A stretch of 64,000 nt of DNA from Brevibacillus sp. SYP-B805 (GTDB lineage Bacteria > Bacillota > Bacilli > Brevibacillales > Brevibacillaceae): NCBI RefSeq assembly GCF_011059135.1, contig NZ_JAALGD010000002.1, forward strand, positions 124,001 to 188,000. The letters run 5' to 3'. Positions 7,848 through 15,440 of this stretch are shown piece after piece (within the stretch, counting starts at the first letter, position 1; each line of letters opens with the position of its first letter). A program made the translations under genes and the position numbers. The notes beneath the pieces were generated by a model. That model searched no databases. It had not been told where the DNA came from and saw only the letters and a list, made by a program, of their open reading frames with translations.

Positions 7848-8717
7848 TTACCAGAAAGAAAGAATCGCTTCGCGGACGATCTTGGCCGCAAGCGCCGTCG
7901 TGATCCCGGCGTTGTCATGCGGCGGGGAAACTTCCACCAGGTCCATGGCCACGATATGTTGCCCTCTGAGCAGCCGGATGGCTTGCATGATCTCCGCGGA
8001 AGAGACGCCCCCGGGTTCCTGGGTGCCTGTGCCCGGCGCATAGGCGGGGTCCACCACGTCGATATCCAGCGTGAGATAGATCGGACGGCCGTCCAGTTCC
8101 GGCAGGATGGTCATCAGCGGGGCAAGCACGCCGTCCTGCCACAGATGCGTATGTTCCGCCGCATAGCGAAACTCATGCTGCTCTCCGGACCGGATGCCGA
8201 ACTGATATATCCGGCGGGGAGGCAGGAATTCCATGATGCGCCTGATGACGGTGGCATGGCTGAGCCGCTCGCCAAAGAATTCCTCCCGCAGATCGGTATG
8301 GGCATCAAAATGGAGAAGCACCAGATCAGGGTAGGTTTCCGCCACGGCCCGCACCGCCGGATAGGTAACCAGGTGCTCCCCGCCGAGCAGAAAAGGAATT
8401 TGTCCCTGGCTGACAATCTCCCGTGTGGCTTCGTAAATGATGGCGAGCGACTTCTCCACGTTGCCGAACGGCAGCACCAGATCGCCGCTGTCATACAAAG
8501 GGATGGAGGAAAGATGGCGGTCCAGATGGGGACTGTATTCTTCAAAGCCCTGGGACGCCTGGCGAATGCCCTGCGGACCGAAGCGGCTTCCCGACTTAAA
8601 GCTCACCGTATAATCCATGGGCGCTCCATACAGAATCACTTTTGCACGTTCGCGGTCGGCTATGCTTTTGAGAAAGCTGCCGGCCTGAGTATATTGTACG
8701 TGTTTCGCAACCACCAT
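7848..8717 (-). CDS. speB: Agmatinase (arginase/ureohydrolase family)
   Basis: At 289 residues this is the usual length for agmatinase, which splits agmatine into putrescine and urea in polyamine synthesis. The binuclear manganese ligands are all visible: GGEHL, HFDAHTDLR and the LDIDVVDPAYAPG block, with the family signature GTGTQEPGG. GGGGAGGT lies 8 nt before the ATG. In B. subtilis speB follows speE (spermidine synthase) near a penicillin-binding protein gene; here speE is missing from the neighbourhood and speB has its own promoter about 165 bp upstream. Confidence 0.93.
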   Translation of the reverse strand: MVVAKHVQYTQAGSFLKSIADRERAKVILYGAPMDYTVSFKSGSRFGPQGIRQASQGFEEYSPHLDRHLSSIPLYDSGDLVLPFGNVEKSLAIIYEATREIVSQGQIPFLLGGEHLVTYPAVRAVAETYPDLVLLHFDAHTDLREEFFGERLSHATVIRRIMEFLPPRRIYQFGIRSGEQHEFRYAAEHTHLWQDGVLAPLMTILPELDGRPIYLTLDIDVVDPAYAPGTGTQEPGGVSSAEIMQAIRLLRGQHIVAMDLVEVSPPHDNAGITTALAAKIVREAILSFW

Positions 8718-8801
8718 GTCAGGCGACCTCCCCTTCCTGTTCGTTTTCTCCGTCTTTGGGAAAACGAAAGACGCGACAGATTCATCGACAGGAGGACGGC
8801 T

Positions 8802-8933
8802 ATGAAAAATCGCTTGTCCGGCATACCATCACCCCGTTTGAAGCGTTTCCGGCTCGGATGGCTGTCAGGCAGCCTACTGGTAATTATAGGAAACCTTTTG
8901 TCTTGTGTCAAACAAGCGCCACTATTCAGATAA
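8802..8933 (+). CDS. Possible 43-residue single-span membrane peptide
   Basis: An ATG at 8802 follows an excellent ribosome site (AGGAGG, 7 nt spacing). The frame encodes a basic N-terminal part (MKNRLSGIPSPRLKRFRLG), one hydrophobic stretch (WLSGSLLVIIGNLLSCV) and a short tail, then a TAA. Against it: it overlaps the speB promoter on the other strand and no relative is recognised. It occupies most of the 336-bp gap between speB and the JAMM gene. Confidence 0.4.
   Translation: MKNRLSGIPSPRLKRFRLGWLSGSLLVIIGNLLSCVKQAPLFR
8883..8911 (-). promoter_or_regulatory. Consensus sigma-A promoter of speB
   Basis: On the minus strand TTGACA (8911-8906), a 17-bp spacer and TATAAT (8888-8883) match the consensus perfectly. 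Transcription would start near 8876, giving speB a leader of about 160 nt. Confidence 0.85.
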
Positions 8934-9053
8934 AAACTCCCCGCCCGCCCCGGCTGGTTTTTCCCGTTGGCAGGGAGGCAAATGTACGCACATCGTCATA
9001 TCATATACCGTTCCGCTGTACAGTCGGGAGCTGCATGAGGAGGAATGGTTCTC

Positions 9054-9569
9054 TTGACGACACTCTATATTACCACACGGGCATGGAAACAAATCGAGCG
9101 GGCCGTACGCCGAGTTCCCGGAGTTGAAACCGGTGGGATCATGATGGGCTATCCGTTAAACGAGACGGATTGGGTCGTGACTTACGCGAGCGAACCGGGA
9201 CCAAAGGCCATACATGAACGGCGATCCATCTTTTTCGATGATCAGTATCTGCGCGGGTTGATCCGCCGCCTGCACCGGCAGCGGTCCAAGAAGTGGCGTT
9301 ATATCGGGGACTGGCACAGCCACACCGTGCGGCGGCTCTCCCCCAGCCGGGGCGACAGGGAAACCCTGCAGCAGAAGGCGGTTCAGGCCGTCTACAGTTC
9401 GTCCTCGCCGCTGATGCTGATCGTCGGCCTGGGCAAGCAGGACCAGATCCAGGCCCGCGCGTTCATTCTGGCGAACTCCCTGCGTGAGGTTCGTCAGATT
9501 TCGCTGATTGAGCGGCAAGCGCTCCTACAACTTGTGCGAACACAGCGGTTGCGAGATGGGAGCGGTTAG
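9054..9569 (+). CDS. JAMM/MPN-domain (prokaryotic JAB) metalloprotease
   Basis: The protein carries a complete JAMM zinc motif: an early Glu in GVETGGIMMG, then HSH, seven residues, Ser, two residues and Asp (HSHTVRRLSPSRGD). JAMM enzymes cleave isopeptide or peptide bonds, including removal of ubiquitin-like or sulfur-carrier proteins. No ubiquitin-like or E1-like partner gene is adjacent, so its substrate is open. AGGAGGA abuts an ATG at 9045 with no spacing, so I prefer the in-frame TTG at 9054 about 10 nt downstream; length is then 171 residues. It is transcribed towards pbpI and overlaps the end of that gene by 107 bp. Confidence 0.8.
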   Translation: MTTLYITTRAWKQIERAVRRVPGVETGGIMMGYPLNETDWVVTYASEPGPKAIHERRSIFFDDQYLRGLIRRLHRQRSKKWRYIGDWHSHTVRRLSPSRGDRETLQQKAVQAVYSSSSPLMLIVGLGKQDQIQARAFILANSLREVRQISLIERQALLQLVRTQRLRDGSG

Positions 9570-11298
9570 CCGGCTGGTTCTCCACCACGACGGCGATGGC
9601 ATAGCGCGGTTCCTTGACCGGCGCATACCCGACAAACCACTGATGATACAGCTGTGCACCCGCCGATGCCGTCTGGGCGGTGCCGCTCTTGCCCGCCACC
9701 GTCCAGGCCGCGTGTTGAAGCATGCTGCCGGTGCCATCCTCGTCGCTTACCACATTCGCCAGCAGCCGCTGCAGCTTGTAGGCCGTCACCCGATCAATGC
9801 CCTCCGTCTCCAGAAGCTGGGGCGCAAAATGGTGGAAGGTCACGCCGTTGCGGTAGGTGATGTCGGAGACGATGCGAACGGTACCCGGCGTCCCGCCGCG
9901 CAGGATCGTCACCATCATGTTGGCTGCCTGCAGCGGTGTCATCCGCACGTCCCGCTGGCCGATCGCCGTCTGGATCAGCACGCCCTCGTCGCTGTGGGGG
10001 GCACCGTCCGCAAAGACGCTTCCCGCCTCTTCACCGTCAAACTGGCGAAAATCGGCAAGCTTGAACAGCTGCGGGGAAAGATGCCCAACCGGTGCGGCCA
10101 GCCCGAGCCGCCTGGCGTATTCCTCGATCTTTTCCCCGCCTACCCGCTTGGCGATCTGGGCGAAGGTGACATTGCAGGACTGGGCGAACGCCTCGTCCAT
10201 CGTCAGCCAGCCATGCCCTTCCTTTCGCCAGCAGGAAAAGCCGTACTTCCCGTATTCGCCGTCGCAGAAAAAGCGTTCGGTGGGAGAGACCGTCCCCTCC
10301 GCCAGGGCAGCGGCGGCCACCACCGTTTTGAACACCGAGCCTGGAGGAAGCTGCTTCAGGGCATGGTTCTGCCAGGCCCCGCCAGCCACCTCCACCTTCG
10401 TCTGGTCAAAGGAAGGGCGGCTGACCATCGCGATCACATCCCCGGTCTTGGCGTCCAGCACCACGATGGAACCTTCCCGGATCCCGTTGTGGTCGGCGAT
10501 CTCCTCCATGCGCTGCTGGATATCGCGGTCCAGGGTGGTGACGAGGGACAGCGGGTAAAAAGCGTTGTCCTGACGGTTGTAGCGCACGTTCAGCCCTTGC
10601 AGGGGGGCGCCGCTGCCATCCACATAATAGGAGAGGATGGACGGCTCCACGCCCTGCAGAAACCGGTCAAAGCTGCGCTCCAGTCCGGATGCCCCCACCA
10701 TGCTGTCCAGGGTCATTTTTCCTTCTTTCCATTCCGGTTCATACGCCTGCCTGATGATGTCCGGATTCCGGTTGACATACCCGATCACGTGTTTGGCCAC
10801 GCCATCCGGCGGGTATCGTTCGGTGACAGGCAGGGCCAGAATGCCGGGCAGATGAAGCTCATTGACGGCTTTCGCCTGCTGCTCCCCGAGCGGGACCACC
10901 TTCCCCTCCTCATCGCGCAGCAGCACCGGCGTTTTGGCCTGCTGCAGGGTACGCAGAAGTGCCGCCTCCGGTTGATGGACGATGTGGGCCACCCGCGCCA
11001 GGGCTTCTTCCAGATCGTCCCTCCCCTTGGCGAGCGGGAAAAGAAGCAGGGCTTGCTGTTCCACGCCGGTAAAGGAGCGCCCGTGCCGGTCCAGGATCTC
11101 TCCCCGGCCGGTATTCAGCATGATGCTTTGCTGCCGCTGTTTGACCGCGCTTTTCACCAGATCGATATCGTGGGCGGAGAAATGGTGCGTGGCGGCGATC
11201 TGAATCCACCACAGACGCAGGACAAGCCCCGCCCAGAGCGTCGTCAGCAGAAGCAGCAGCAGAAAACTGCGCCGTTTTGCACGCATTGCCGGATTCAC
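9463..11298 (-). CDS. pbpI: Class B penicillin-binding protein (PBP4b/PbpI type)
   Basis: This 611-residue protein has an N-terminal membrane anchor (residues about 11-29), a dimerisation domain and a transpeptidase domain with the three active-site motifs: SxxK in PPGSVFKT, SxN in QSCNVT and KSGTAQT. It crosslinks peptidoglycan outside the membrane. Its place beside udk matches B. subtilis pbpI (yrrR), a sporulation-associated class B enzyme. The GTG start at 11298 has AAGGGGG 8 nt upstream. The last 107 bp overlap the convergent JAMM gene, which is unusual for two long genes. Confidence 0.88.
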   Translation of the reverse strand: MNPAMRAKRRSFLLLLLLTTLWAGLVLRLWWIQIAATHHFSAHDIDLVKSAVKQRQQSIMLNTGRGEILDRHGRSFTGVEQQALLLFPLAKGRDDLEEALARVAHIVHQPEAALLRTLQQAKTPVLLRDEEGKVVPLGEQQAKAVNELHLPGILALPVTERYPPDGVAKHVIGYVNRNPDIIRQAYEPEWKEGKMTLDSMVGASGLERSFDRFLQGVEPSILSYYVDGSGAPLQGLNVRYNRQDNAFYPLSLVTTLDRDIQQRMEEIADHNGIREGSIVVLDAKTGDVIAMVSRPSFDQTKVEVAGGAWQNHALKQLPPGSVFKTVVAAAALAEGTVSPTERFFCDGEYGKYGFSCWRKEGHGWLTMDEAFAQSCNVTFAQIAKRVGGEKIEEYARRLGLAAPVGHLSPQLFKLADFRQFDGEEAGSVFADGAPHSDEGVLIQTAIGQRDVRMTPLQAANMMVTILRGGTPGTVRIVSDITYRNGVTFHHFAPQLLETEGIDRVTAYKLQRLLANVVSDEDGTGSMLQHAAWTVAGKSGTAQTASAGAQLYHQWFVGYAPVKEPRYAIAVVVENQPANRSHLATAVFAQVVGALAAQSAKSDEPHAGSSPE

Positions 11299-11359
11299 CC
11301 GCGATTCCCCCTTCCTGTCTTATCCAGTATGCCCAACAGGAGGGGGAACCCAAAACAAT

Positions 11360-11658
11360 GGCGTGCCGTATGCCGGCACGCCTCATCATGTAGACAAAGT
11401 CCATCTGTCAAGGATGATGGTTCCTGCTCGCTCTCTTGACGACCCGCGAGGAAGTGGGCTGTGTCCGCTCCGAAACGCGTCGCGGGCAGGGGGCTCAACA
11501 TCTGGGCGTTTCAGCGATGTGAGACTCACGCCCCCTGGGATCCCGCGTCTTCGTTTCTCCGCTGAGCCGGTCGTCAAAGGAGCTCGCTTGGCCCCATCAC
11601 GCCATGACGCTAACAGAAGTTTGTCAGCAGTCTGCGGCGTGCCGTATGCCGGCACGCC
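11360..11658. repeat. Dispersed foldable repeat, copy A, with matching palindromic flanks
   Basis: This fills the 388-bp gap between pbpI and udk. A 23-bp palindrome (arms GGCGTGCCG and CGGCACGCC, loop TATGC) occurs identically at 11360-11382 and 11636-11658. Between them 253 bp fold into a long rod: GACAAA with TTTGTC; TTGACGACC (11436) with GGTCGTCAA (11569); CGAAACG with CGTTTC; CGCGGG (11481) with CCCGCG (11542); AGGGGGC (11488) with GCCCCCT (11530); and an inner CATC/GATG stem. The core, about 190 bp, differs from copy B at about seven positions. No convincing gene lies inside. It could be a MITE-like element or a structured RNA; I do not recognise the family. Confidence 0.8.
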
Positions 11659-11686
11659 TCTGCTTTTGAAAAGATGATCAACAAAA

Positions 11687-12319
11687 TCAGCTCAGCTGTT
11701 TTTCCGCCAGGATGTTGCGGATCTTGGTGGATAACAGGTCAAGCGCCACGCGGTTGTAGCCGCCTTCCGGAATGATGACGTCGGCGTACCGTTTGGTGGG
11801 CTCGATAAACTGCAGATGCATCGGCCGCACGACCGTCAGATACTGGTTGACGACCGACTCCAGGGTTCTGCCCCGCTCTTCGATGTCCCGTTTGATCCGC
11901 CGGACAATCCGCACATCCGCGTCGGTATCCACAAACACCTTGATATCCATCAGCTCGCGAATGCGCGGATCTTCCAGGATCAGCATGCCCTCGAGAATGA
12001 TGACGTCCTTCGGCTCCACCAGAACGGTTTCCGGGCGGCGGTTGTGCACCTTGAAATCGTAGATCGGCTTTTGGATCGCCCGGCGTGCCAGCAGCTGCTG
12101 CAGATGGTAGAGCAGCAGGTCATTATCGAAGGCGAACGGGTGATCGTAATTGGTCAATGCGCGCTCTTCCATGCTGAGATGGCTTTGATCCTTGTAGTAG
12201 GAATCCTGTTCGATCAATGTCACGCTTTCATGCTGAAACTGTCGAAACAGTTCGGTCGCTACCGTGGTTTTGCCGGATCCGCTTCCCCCGGCTACCCCAA
12301 TCAAAACGGGGTGACCCAT
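11687..12319 (-). CDS. udk: Uridine kinase
   Basis: The 210-residue enzyme phosphorylates uridine and cytidine to the monophosphates in pyrimidine salvage. The Walker A motif [14 protein letters not shown] is at residues 7-20, followed by [17 protein letters not shown] and [12 protein letters not shown], all typical of Udk. AAGGAG lies 9 nt before the ATG. The repeat copy A follows it closely. In B. subtilis peptidase-family genes separate udk from yrrM; here udk directly follows trmR. Confidence 0.95.
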   Translation of the reverse strand: MGHPVLIGVAGGSGSGKTTVATELFRQFQHESVTLIEQDSYYKDQSHLSMEERALTNYDHPFAFDNDLLLYHLQQLLARRAIQKPIYDFKVHNRRPETVLVEPKDVIILEGMLILEDPRIRELMDIKVFVDTDADVRIVRRIKRDIEERGRTLESVVNQYLTVVRPMHLQFIEPTKRYADVIIPEGGYNRVALDLLSTKIRNILAEKQLS

Positions 12320-12348
12320 GTTTCCAATCTCCTTCCTGTGTCCAAAAA

Positions 12349-12993
12349 CTAGGATGTTCGCTGTTTTTTTATGCTGACCGCCATCCCGTCTCCCACCGGC
12401 AGAAAGGTGGTCTCCAGTTCGGAACGATGCGCCAGCCCCGCGTTGAAGCGGTTGATTTTCTCCACCAGCGGCCGCAGCCGTTTGTCGGCGGCTTGCGGTT
12501 CGGGTACCAACCCCCGGAACAGCACGTTGTCGCAGATGACCAGTCCGCCTTCCTCCAGATGCGGCAGATAGCGGTCGAGAAACGTCTGGTACTGCCCTTT
12601 GGCGGCATCAATAAACATGCAGTCGAAGCGGTAACGGTCCGGCAGGCCGGCCGTCGCATCCCCGTGGATCAGTTCAATCCGCTCTGCCACGCCTGCCTCG
12701 GCAAAATTTTGGCGGGCACGCGCGATCCGTGCTTCGTCCATCTCGATCGTAACGATGGTTGCCTCCGGCGCCGCCTCGGCCATCCAAATGGCGGAATAGC
12801 CGATCGCCGTCCCGATTTCCAGGATGGCGGAAGGCTTGTGCAGCTGCAGCAGCAGCCGCAGCACCTGAGCCGCCGGCAGCTGAATGATGGGAATCCCTTC
12901 CGCAGCCGCCTCCGCCTCCAGACGGGCCAGCAGCGGCGAGCGTTCGGGTGCCAGCTGTGTCAGGTAGGCCTCGATGGCTGGATTGGTTATCAC
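12349..12993 (-). CDS. trmR: tRNA 5-hydroxyuridine methyltransferase (O-methyltransferase family)
   Basis: The 214-residue protein is a SAM-dependent O-methyltransferase of the family 3 type: [16 protein letters not shown] (SAM-binding), [23 protein letters not shown] (metal and substrate region) and [10 protein letters not shown]. By family and position it matches B. subtilis YrrM/TrmR, which methylates 5-hydroxyuridine at tRNA position 34 to 5-methoxyuridine. The GTG start has GGGAGGTGAT upstream. The hydroxylation genes trhP1/trhP2 that neighbour it in B. subtilis are absent here. Confidence 0.85.
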   Translation of the reverse strand: MITNPAIEAYLTQLAPERSPLLARLEAEAAAEGIPIIQLPAAQVLRLLLQLHKPSAILEIGTAIGYSAIWMAEAAPEATIVTIEMDEARIARARQNFAEAGVAERIELIHGDATAGLPDRYRFDCMFIDAAKGQYQTFLDRYLPHLEEGGLVICDNVLFRGLVPEPQAADKRLRPLVEKINRFNAGLAHRSELETTFLPVGDGMAVSIKKQRTS

Positions 12994-13061
12994 GTTGTAT
13001 CACCTCCCTGTACACGCAACCGCCACATTATACCACATCGCGCCGCCGCACGCAGAAAAAA

Positions 13062-14177
13062 TCACCAGCTGCCGCGGCTTTTGGCGTCTTTGGCCAGATG
13101 CTCTTCATAAGTTTTGGAAAAGTAATGCTCGGACGAGCCGTCTTTTTTCGTCACGAAGAAGAAATAGTCGTGCTTGGCCGGCTGAACGACGGCTGCCAGC
13201 GAAGCGCGCCCGGGATTGGCGATCGGTCCCGGAGGCAGCCCGGGGTGGAGATAGGTGTTATAGGGGCTGTCCACCTTCAGATCATCGAACGTGATGCGGT
13301 CGCGCTGTTTGCCCAGCACAAACTGGACGGTGGCACAGGACTGAAGCAGCCAGTGTTCCCGAATCCGGTTGAAGAAGACGCCGGCAACAATCGGGCGCTC
13401 CTTGTCCACCACCACTTCCCGTTCGACGATGGAGGCCAGGTTGACGGCATCATCGATCGACATCTGCCGTTTTTTCAGCGTTTCCACCCATTCGGGCTTC
13501 ATCTCTTTCTGGAACTGGGCCAGCATTTTGGCGATGATCTCATGCTCGGTAGCCCCTTTTTTTACCTCGTACGTGTCGGGGAACAGGTATCCTTCCAGGC
13601 GGTATTTCCGCTCCGCCTTTTTCGGGATGGCCGCCACGAACGGAAATTCGGGAAACGAACCCGTATTCACTTCTTTCAGAAACTTTTCTTTATCGACCAA
13701 TTTCTGCTCGGCAAGCGCCGTGGCGATCTGCTCCACATTCCAGCCTTCCGGAATGGTAAACCGGACGCTGTCTGGGATGACGTCCCCGTTTACCATGCTC
13801 GCCACCATCTCATCGATCGTCTGCCCGACACGGAAGCTGTAAGTTCCCGCCTGCAGCCTGCTGCCGACGCCTTTGCTCCGGACATAGTAGGCGAAGATCG
13901 TGCCGCTGCGGATCAGGCCGTTCTCTTCCAGCAGACCGCCGATCTCCCGCACGCTCGCCCCCGGAGGAATCTTCACCTGTTTTTGCACCGCCTGGGAGCC
14001 TGGTGCAACCGGCTGCAGCTGGGCGTACACATAATAGACGCCGCTTCCCGCCGCCAGGACGAGCACCATGCAGAACAGCGCCAAAAACCGGAGCCAGCGG
14101 CGTCCCCGCCTCCGGTTGTTGCCGGAGTTGACCACCGCAATTCGTTCGTCTGCCGTCTCTTTGGTGTTGGCTTGCAT
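13062..14177 (-). CDS. mltG: Endolytic murein transglycosylase MltG
   Basis: The protein (371 residues) has a cytoplasmic N terminus rich in Arg, one membrane span (LRFLALFCMVLVLAAGSGVYY), a LysM-like part and the YceG catalytic domain: RLEGYLFPDTYEV with the catalytic Glu, SIVEREVVVDKERP and NTYLHPGLPPGPI. MltG cuts nascent glycan strands and sets their length. I chose the ATG at 14177 because AGAGGGGGAG precedes it by 4 nt; an upstream ATG at 14204 has no site. The order yrzB-mltG-trmR matches B. subtilis. Confidence 0.92.
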   Translation of the reverse strand: MQANTKETADERIAVVNSGNNRRRGRRWLRFLALFCMVLVLAAGSGVYYVYAQLQPVAPGSQAVQKQVKIPPGASVREIGGLLEENGLIRSGTIFAYYVRSKGVGSRLQAGTYSFRVGQTIDEMVASMVNGDVIPDSVRFTIPEGWNVEQIATALAEQKLVDKEKFLKEVNTGSFPEFPFVAAIPKKAERKYRLEGYLFPDTYEVKKGATEHEIIAKMLAQFQKEMKPEWVETLKKRQMSIDDAVNLASIVEREVVVDKERPIVAGVFFNRIREHWLLQSCATVQFVLGKQRDRITFDDLKVDSPYNTYLHPGLPPGPIANPGRASLAAVVQPAKHDYFFFVTKKDGSSEHYFSKTYEEHLAKDAKSRGSW

Positions 14178-14274
14178 ATCGCTCCCCCTCTCCTGCATCG
14201 TCATCCATTATAGCGAAGATTGTCAGCGGTTGCATCCAGCCTGACCGAAAAAAGGAGGGACATGGCGTCCCTCC

Positions 14275-14568
14275 TCAGATTCCGTCTTCTTTTTCCAATT
14301 CGGCGATCAGTGTTTCAAACGTCGCTTCCACCTGTTCCCATTCCTCATCGTCTTCGATCGGCTGCAGCATATCGGTGCCGTCGTAGCGGAGGAAATGCAC
14401 TTCGTATTCCTCTTCCTCCTCCTGGTCGACGGGAACCAACACCAGATAGGAACGGTCTTCGATATCAAAAATGTACATCACGCGGAAATCGCGCGCCTCA
14501 TCCGTTCCTTCCTCGGTCAGCGCAATCACGTCGCCAACGTCGAATCCTTCCAACATCTCGTCACTCAT
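14275..14568 (-). CDS. yrzB: DUF1292 family protein (YrzB)
   Basis: This acidic 97-residue protein (MSDEMLEGFDVGDVIALTEE, then DRSYLVLVPVDQEEEEEY) has the length and pattern of DUF1292 proteins, which sit beside ruvX in Firmicutes; function unknown. GAGGTG lies 7 nt before the ATG. It starts 6 bp after the ruvX stop codon, consistent with an ireB-ruvX-yrzB operon. Confidence 0.88.
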   Translation of the reverse strand: MSDEMLEGFDVGDVIALTEEGTDEARDFRVMYIFDIEDRSYLVLVPVDQEEEEEYEVHFLRYDGTDMLQPIEDDEEWEQVEATFETLIAELEKEDGI

Positions 14569-14574
14569 CTGAGG

Positions 14575-14988
14575 TCACCTCGATCTTGCGTCCAGATAAC
14601 CCTGCAGGATTAACGTGGCCGCCATTTTGTCAATCACTTTCTTTCGTTTCTGCCGGCTGACATCGGCCGCAATCAGCATGCGTTCCGCCGCCATCGTCGT
14701 CAAACGCTCATCCCACAATTTGACGGGAAGCGATGTCCGTCTGGCTACCATCTCCGCAAACGCCTGACAGCTCTCGCCGCGCGGTCCGATTGTGCCGTTC
14801 ATGTTCTTCGGCAGACCCACGACGATCTCGGCGACCTGATACGCTTCGATCAACGCCTGCAGACGCGCGATATCTTTGTCGTTCGACTGCCGCCGGATGG
14901 TTTCCACCCCCTGAGCGGTCCATCCCATCTCGTCGCTGACCGCCACGCCGATTGTCCGATCGCCGACATCAAGACCCATTATCCGCAT
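14575..14988 (-). CDS. ruvX: Putative pre-16S rRNA nuclease / Holliday junction resolvase-like RuvX
   Basis: The 137-residue protein has the RNase H-like fold motifs of the YqgF family: [16 protein letters not shown] with catalytic Asp, [10 protein letters not shown] and [15 protein letters not shown]. In E. coli YqgF takes part in 16S rRNA 5'-end processing. GGAGG lies 5 nt before the ATG at 14988. It lies between ireB and yrzB as in related genomes. Confidence 0.92.
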   Translation of the reverse strand: MRIMGLDVGDRTIGVAVSDEMGWTAQGVETIRRQSNDKDIARLQALIEAYQVAEIVVGLPKNMNGTIGPRGESCQAFAEMVARRTSLPVKLWDERLTTMAAERMLIAADVSRQKRKKVIDKMAATLILQGYLDARSR

Positions 14989-15039
14989 AGTGCCTCCTGC
15001 CTGTATCGGCCGCGGCGGCCATGATCCGCCGCCAGCCGG

Positions 15040-15306
15040 CTACTCTGACCGCTGCTGCGCCAAATACACCTTGACCAGCTCTTCCAGCAGACGGTCGCGT
15101 TCGATCTTGCTGATCAGGCTGCGTGCGTTGTTGTGGCGCGGAATAAAGGCCGGATCGCCCGAGAGCAGGTAACCGACGATCTGGGTGATGGGGTTGTACC
15201 CTTTGTCCTGCAAGGCATTGTATACCTCGATCAGGGTCTGGCGTACCTCCGGTTCATTCGATTCCTTCGGCACCGTGTATTTCATGGTATTGTCCATGGA
15301 ACTCAT
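15040..15306 (-). CDS. ireB: IreB family regulatory protein (DUF965)
   Basis: The 88-residue protein carries [20 protein letters not shown] and [14 protein letters not shown], hallmarks of IreB/YrzL. In Enterococcus IreB is a phosphorylated partner of the Ser/Thr kinase IreK in cephalosporin tolerance. I place the start at ATG 15306, with GAGGTG 6 nt upstream; a GTG at 15315 is part of that site. It lies directly downstream of alaS and upstream of ruvX. Confidence 0.92.
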   Translation of the reverse strand: MSSMDNTMKYTVPKESNEPEVRQTLIEVYNALQDKGYNPITQIVGYLLSGDPAFIPRHNNARSLISKIERDRLLEELVKVYLAQQRSE

Positions 15307-15440
15307 TACCAACACCTCGATTCACCTGTAAAGAAGGATTACCTTCTCACGGTCATCTCTCTCTTACCAGTGTATTCTCCTTGCCGCTTGACAAATCCTT
15401 GTTGGCCAGCACATTTTTCACCGTTTGGGTTCAGGCGGGC

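Noticed and set aside
9508-11439. A 643-codon plus-strand frame opposite pbpI
   Set aside because: Antisense shadow; the minus-strand frame has all penicillin-binding protein motifs.
11363-11677. Open frames of about 90-105 codons within repeat copies A and B
   Set aside because: They are present on both strands of a palindromic repeat and have no good ribosome site; the conserved feature is base pairing, not protein.
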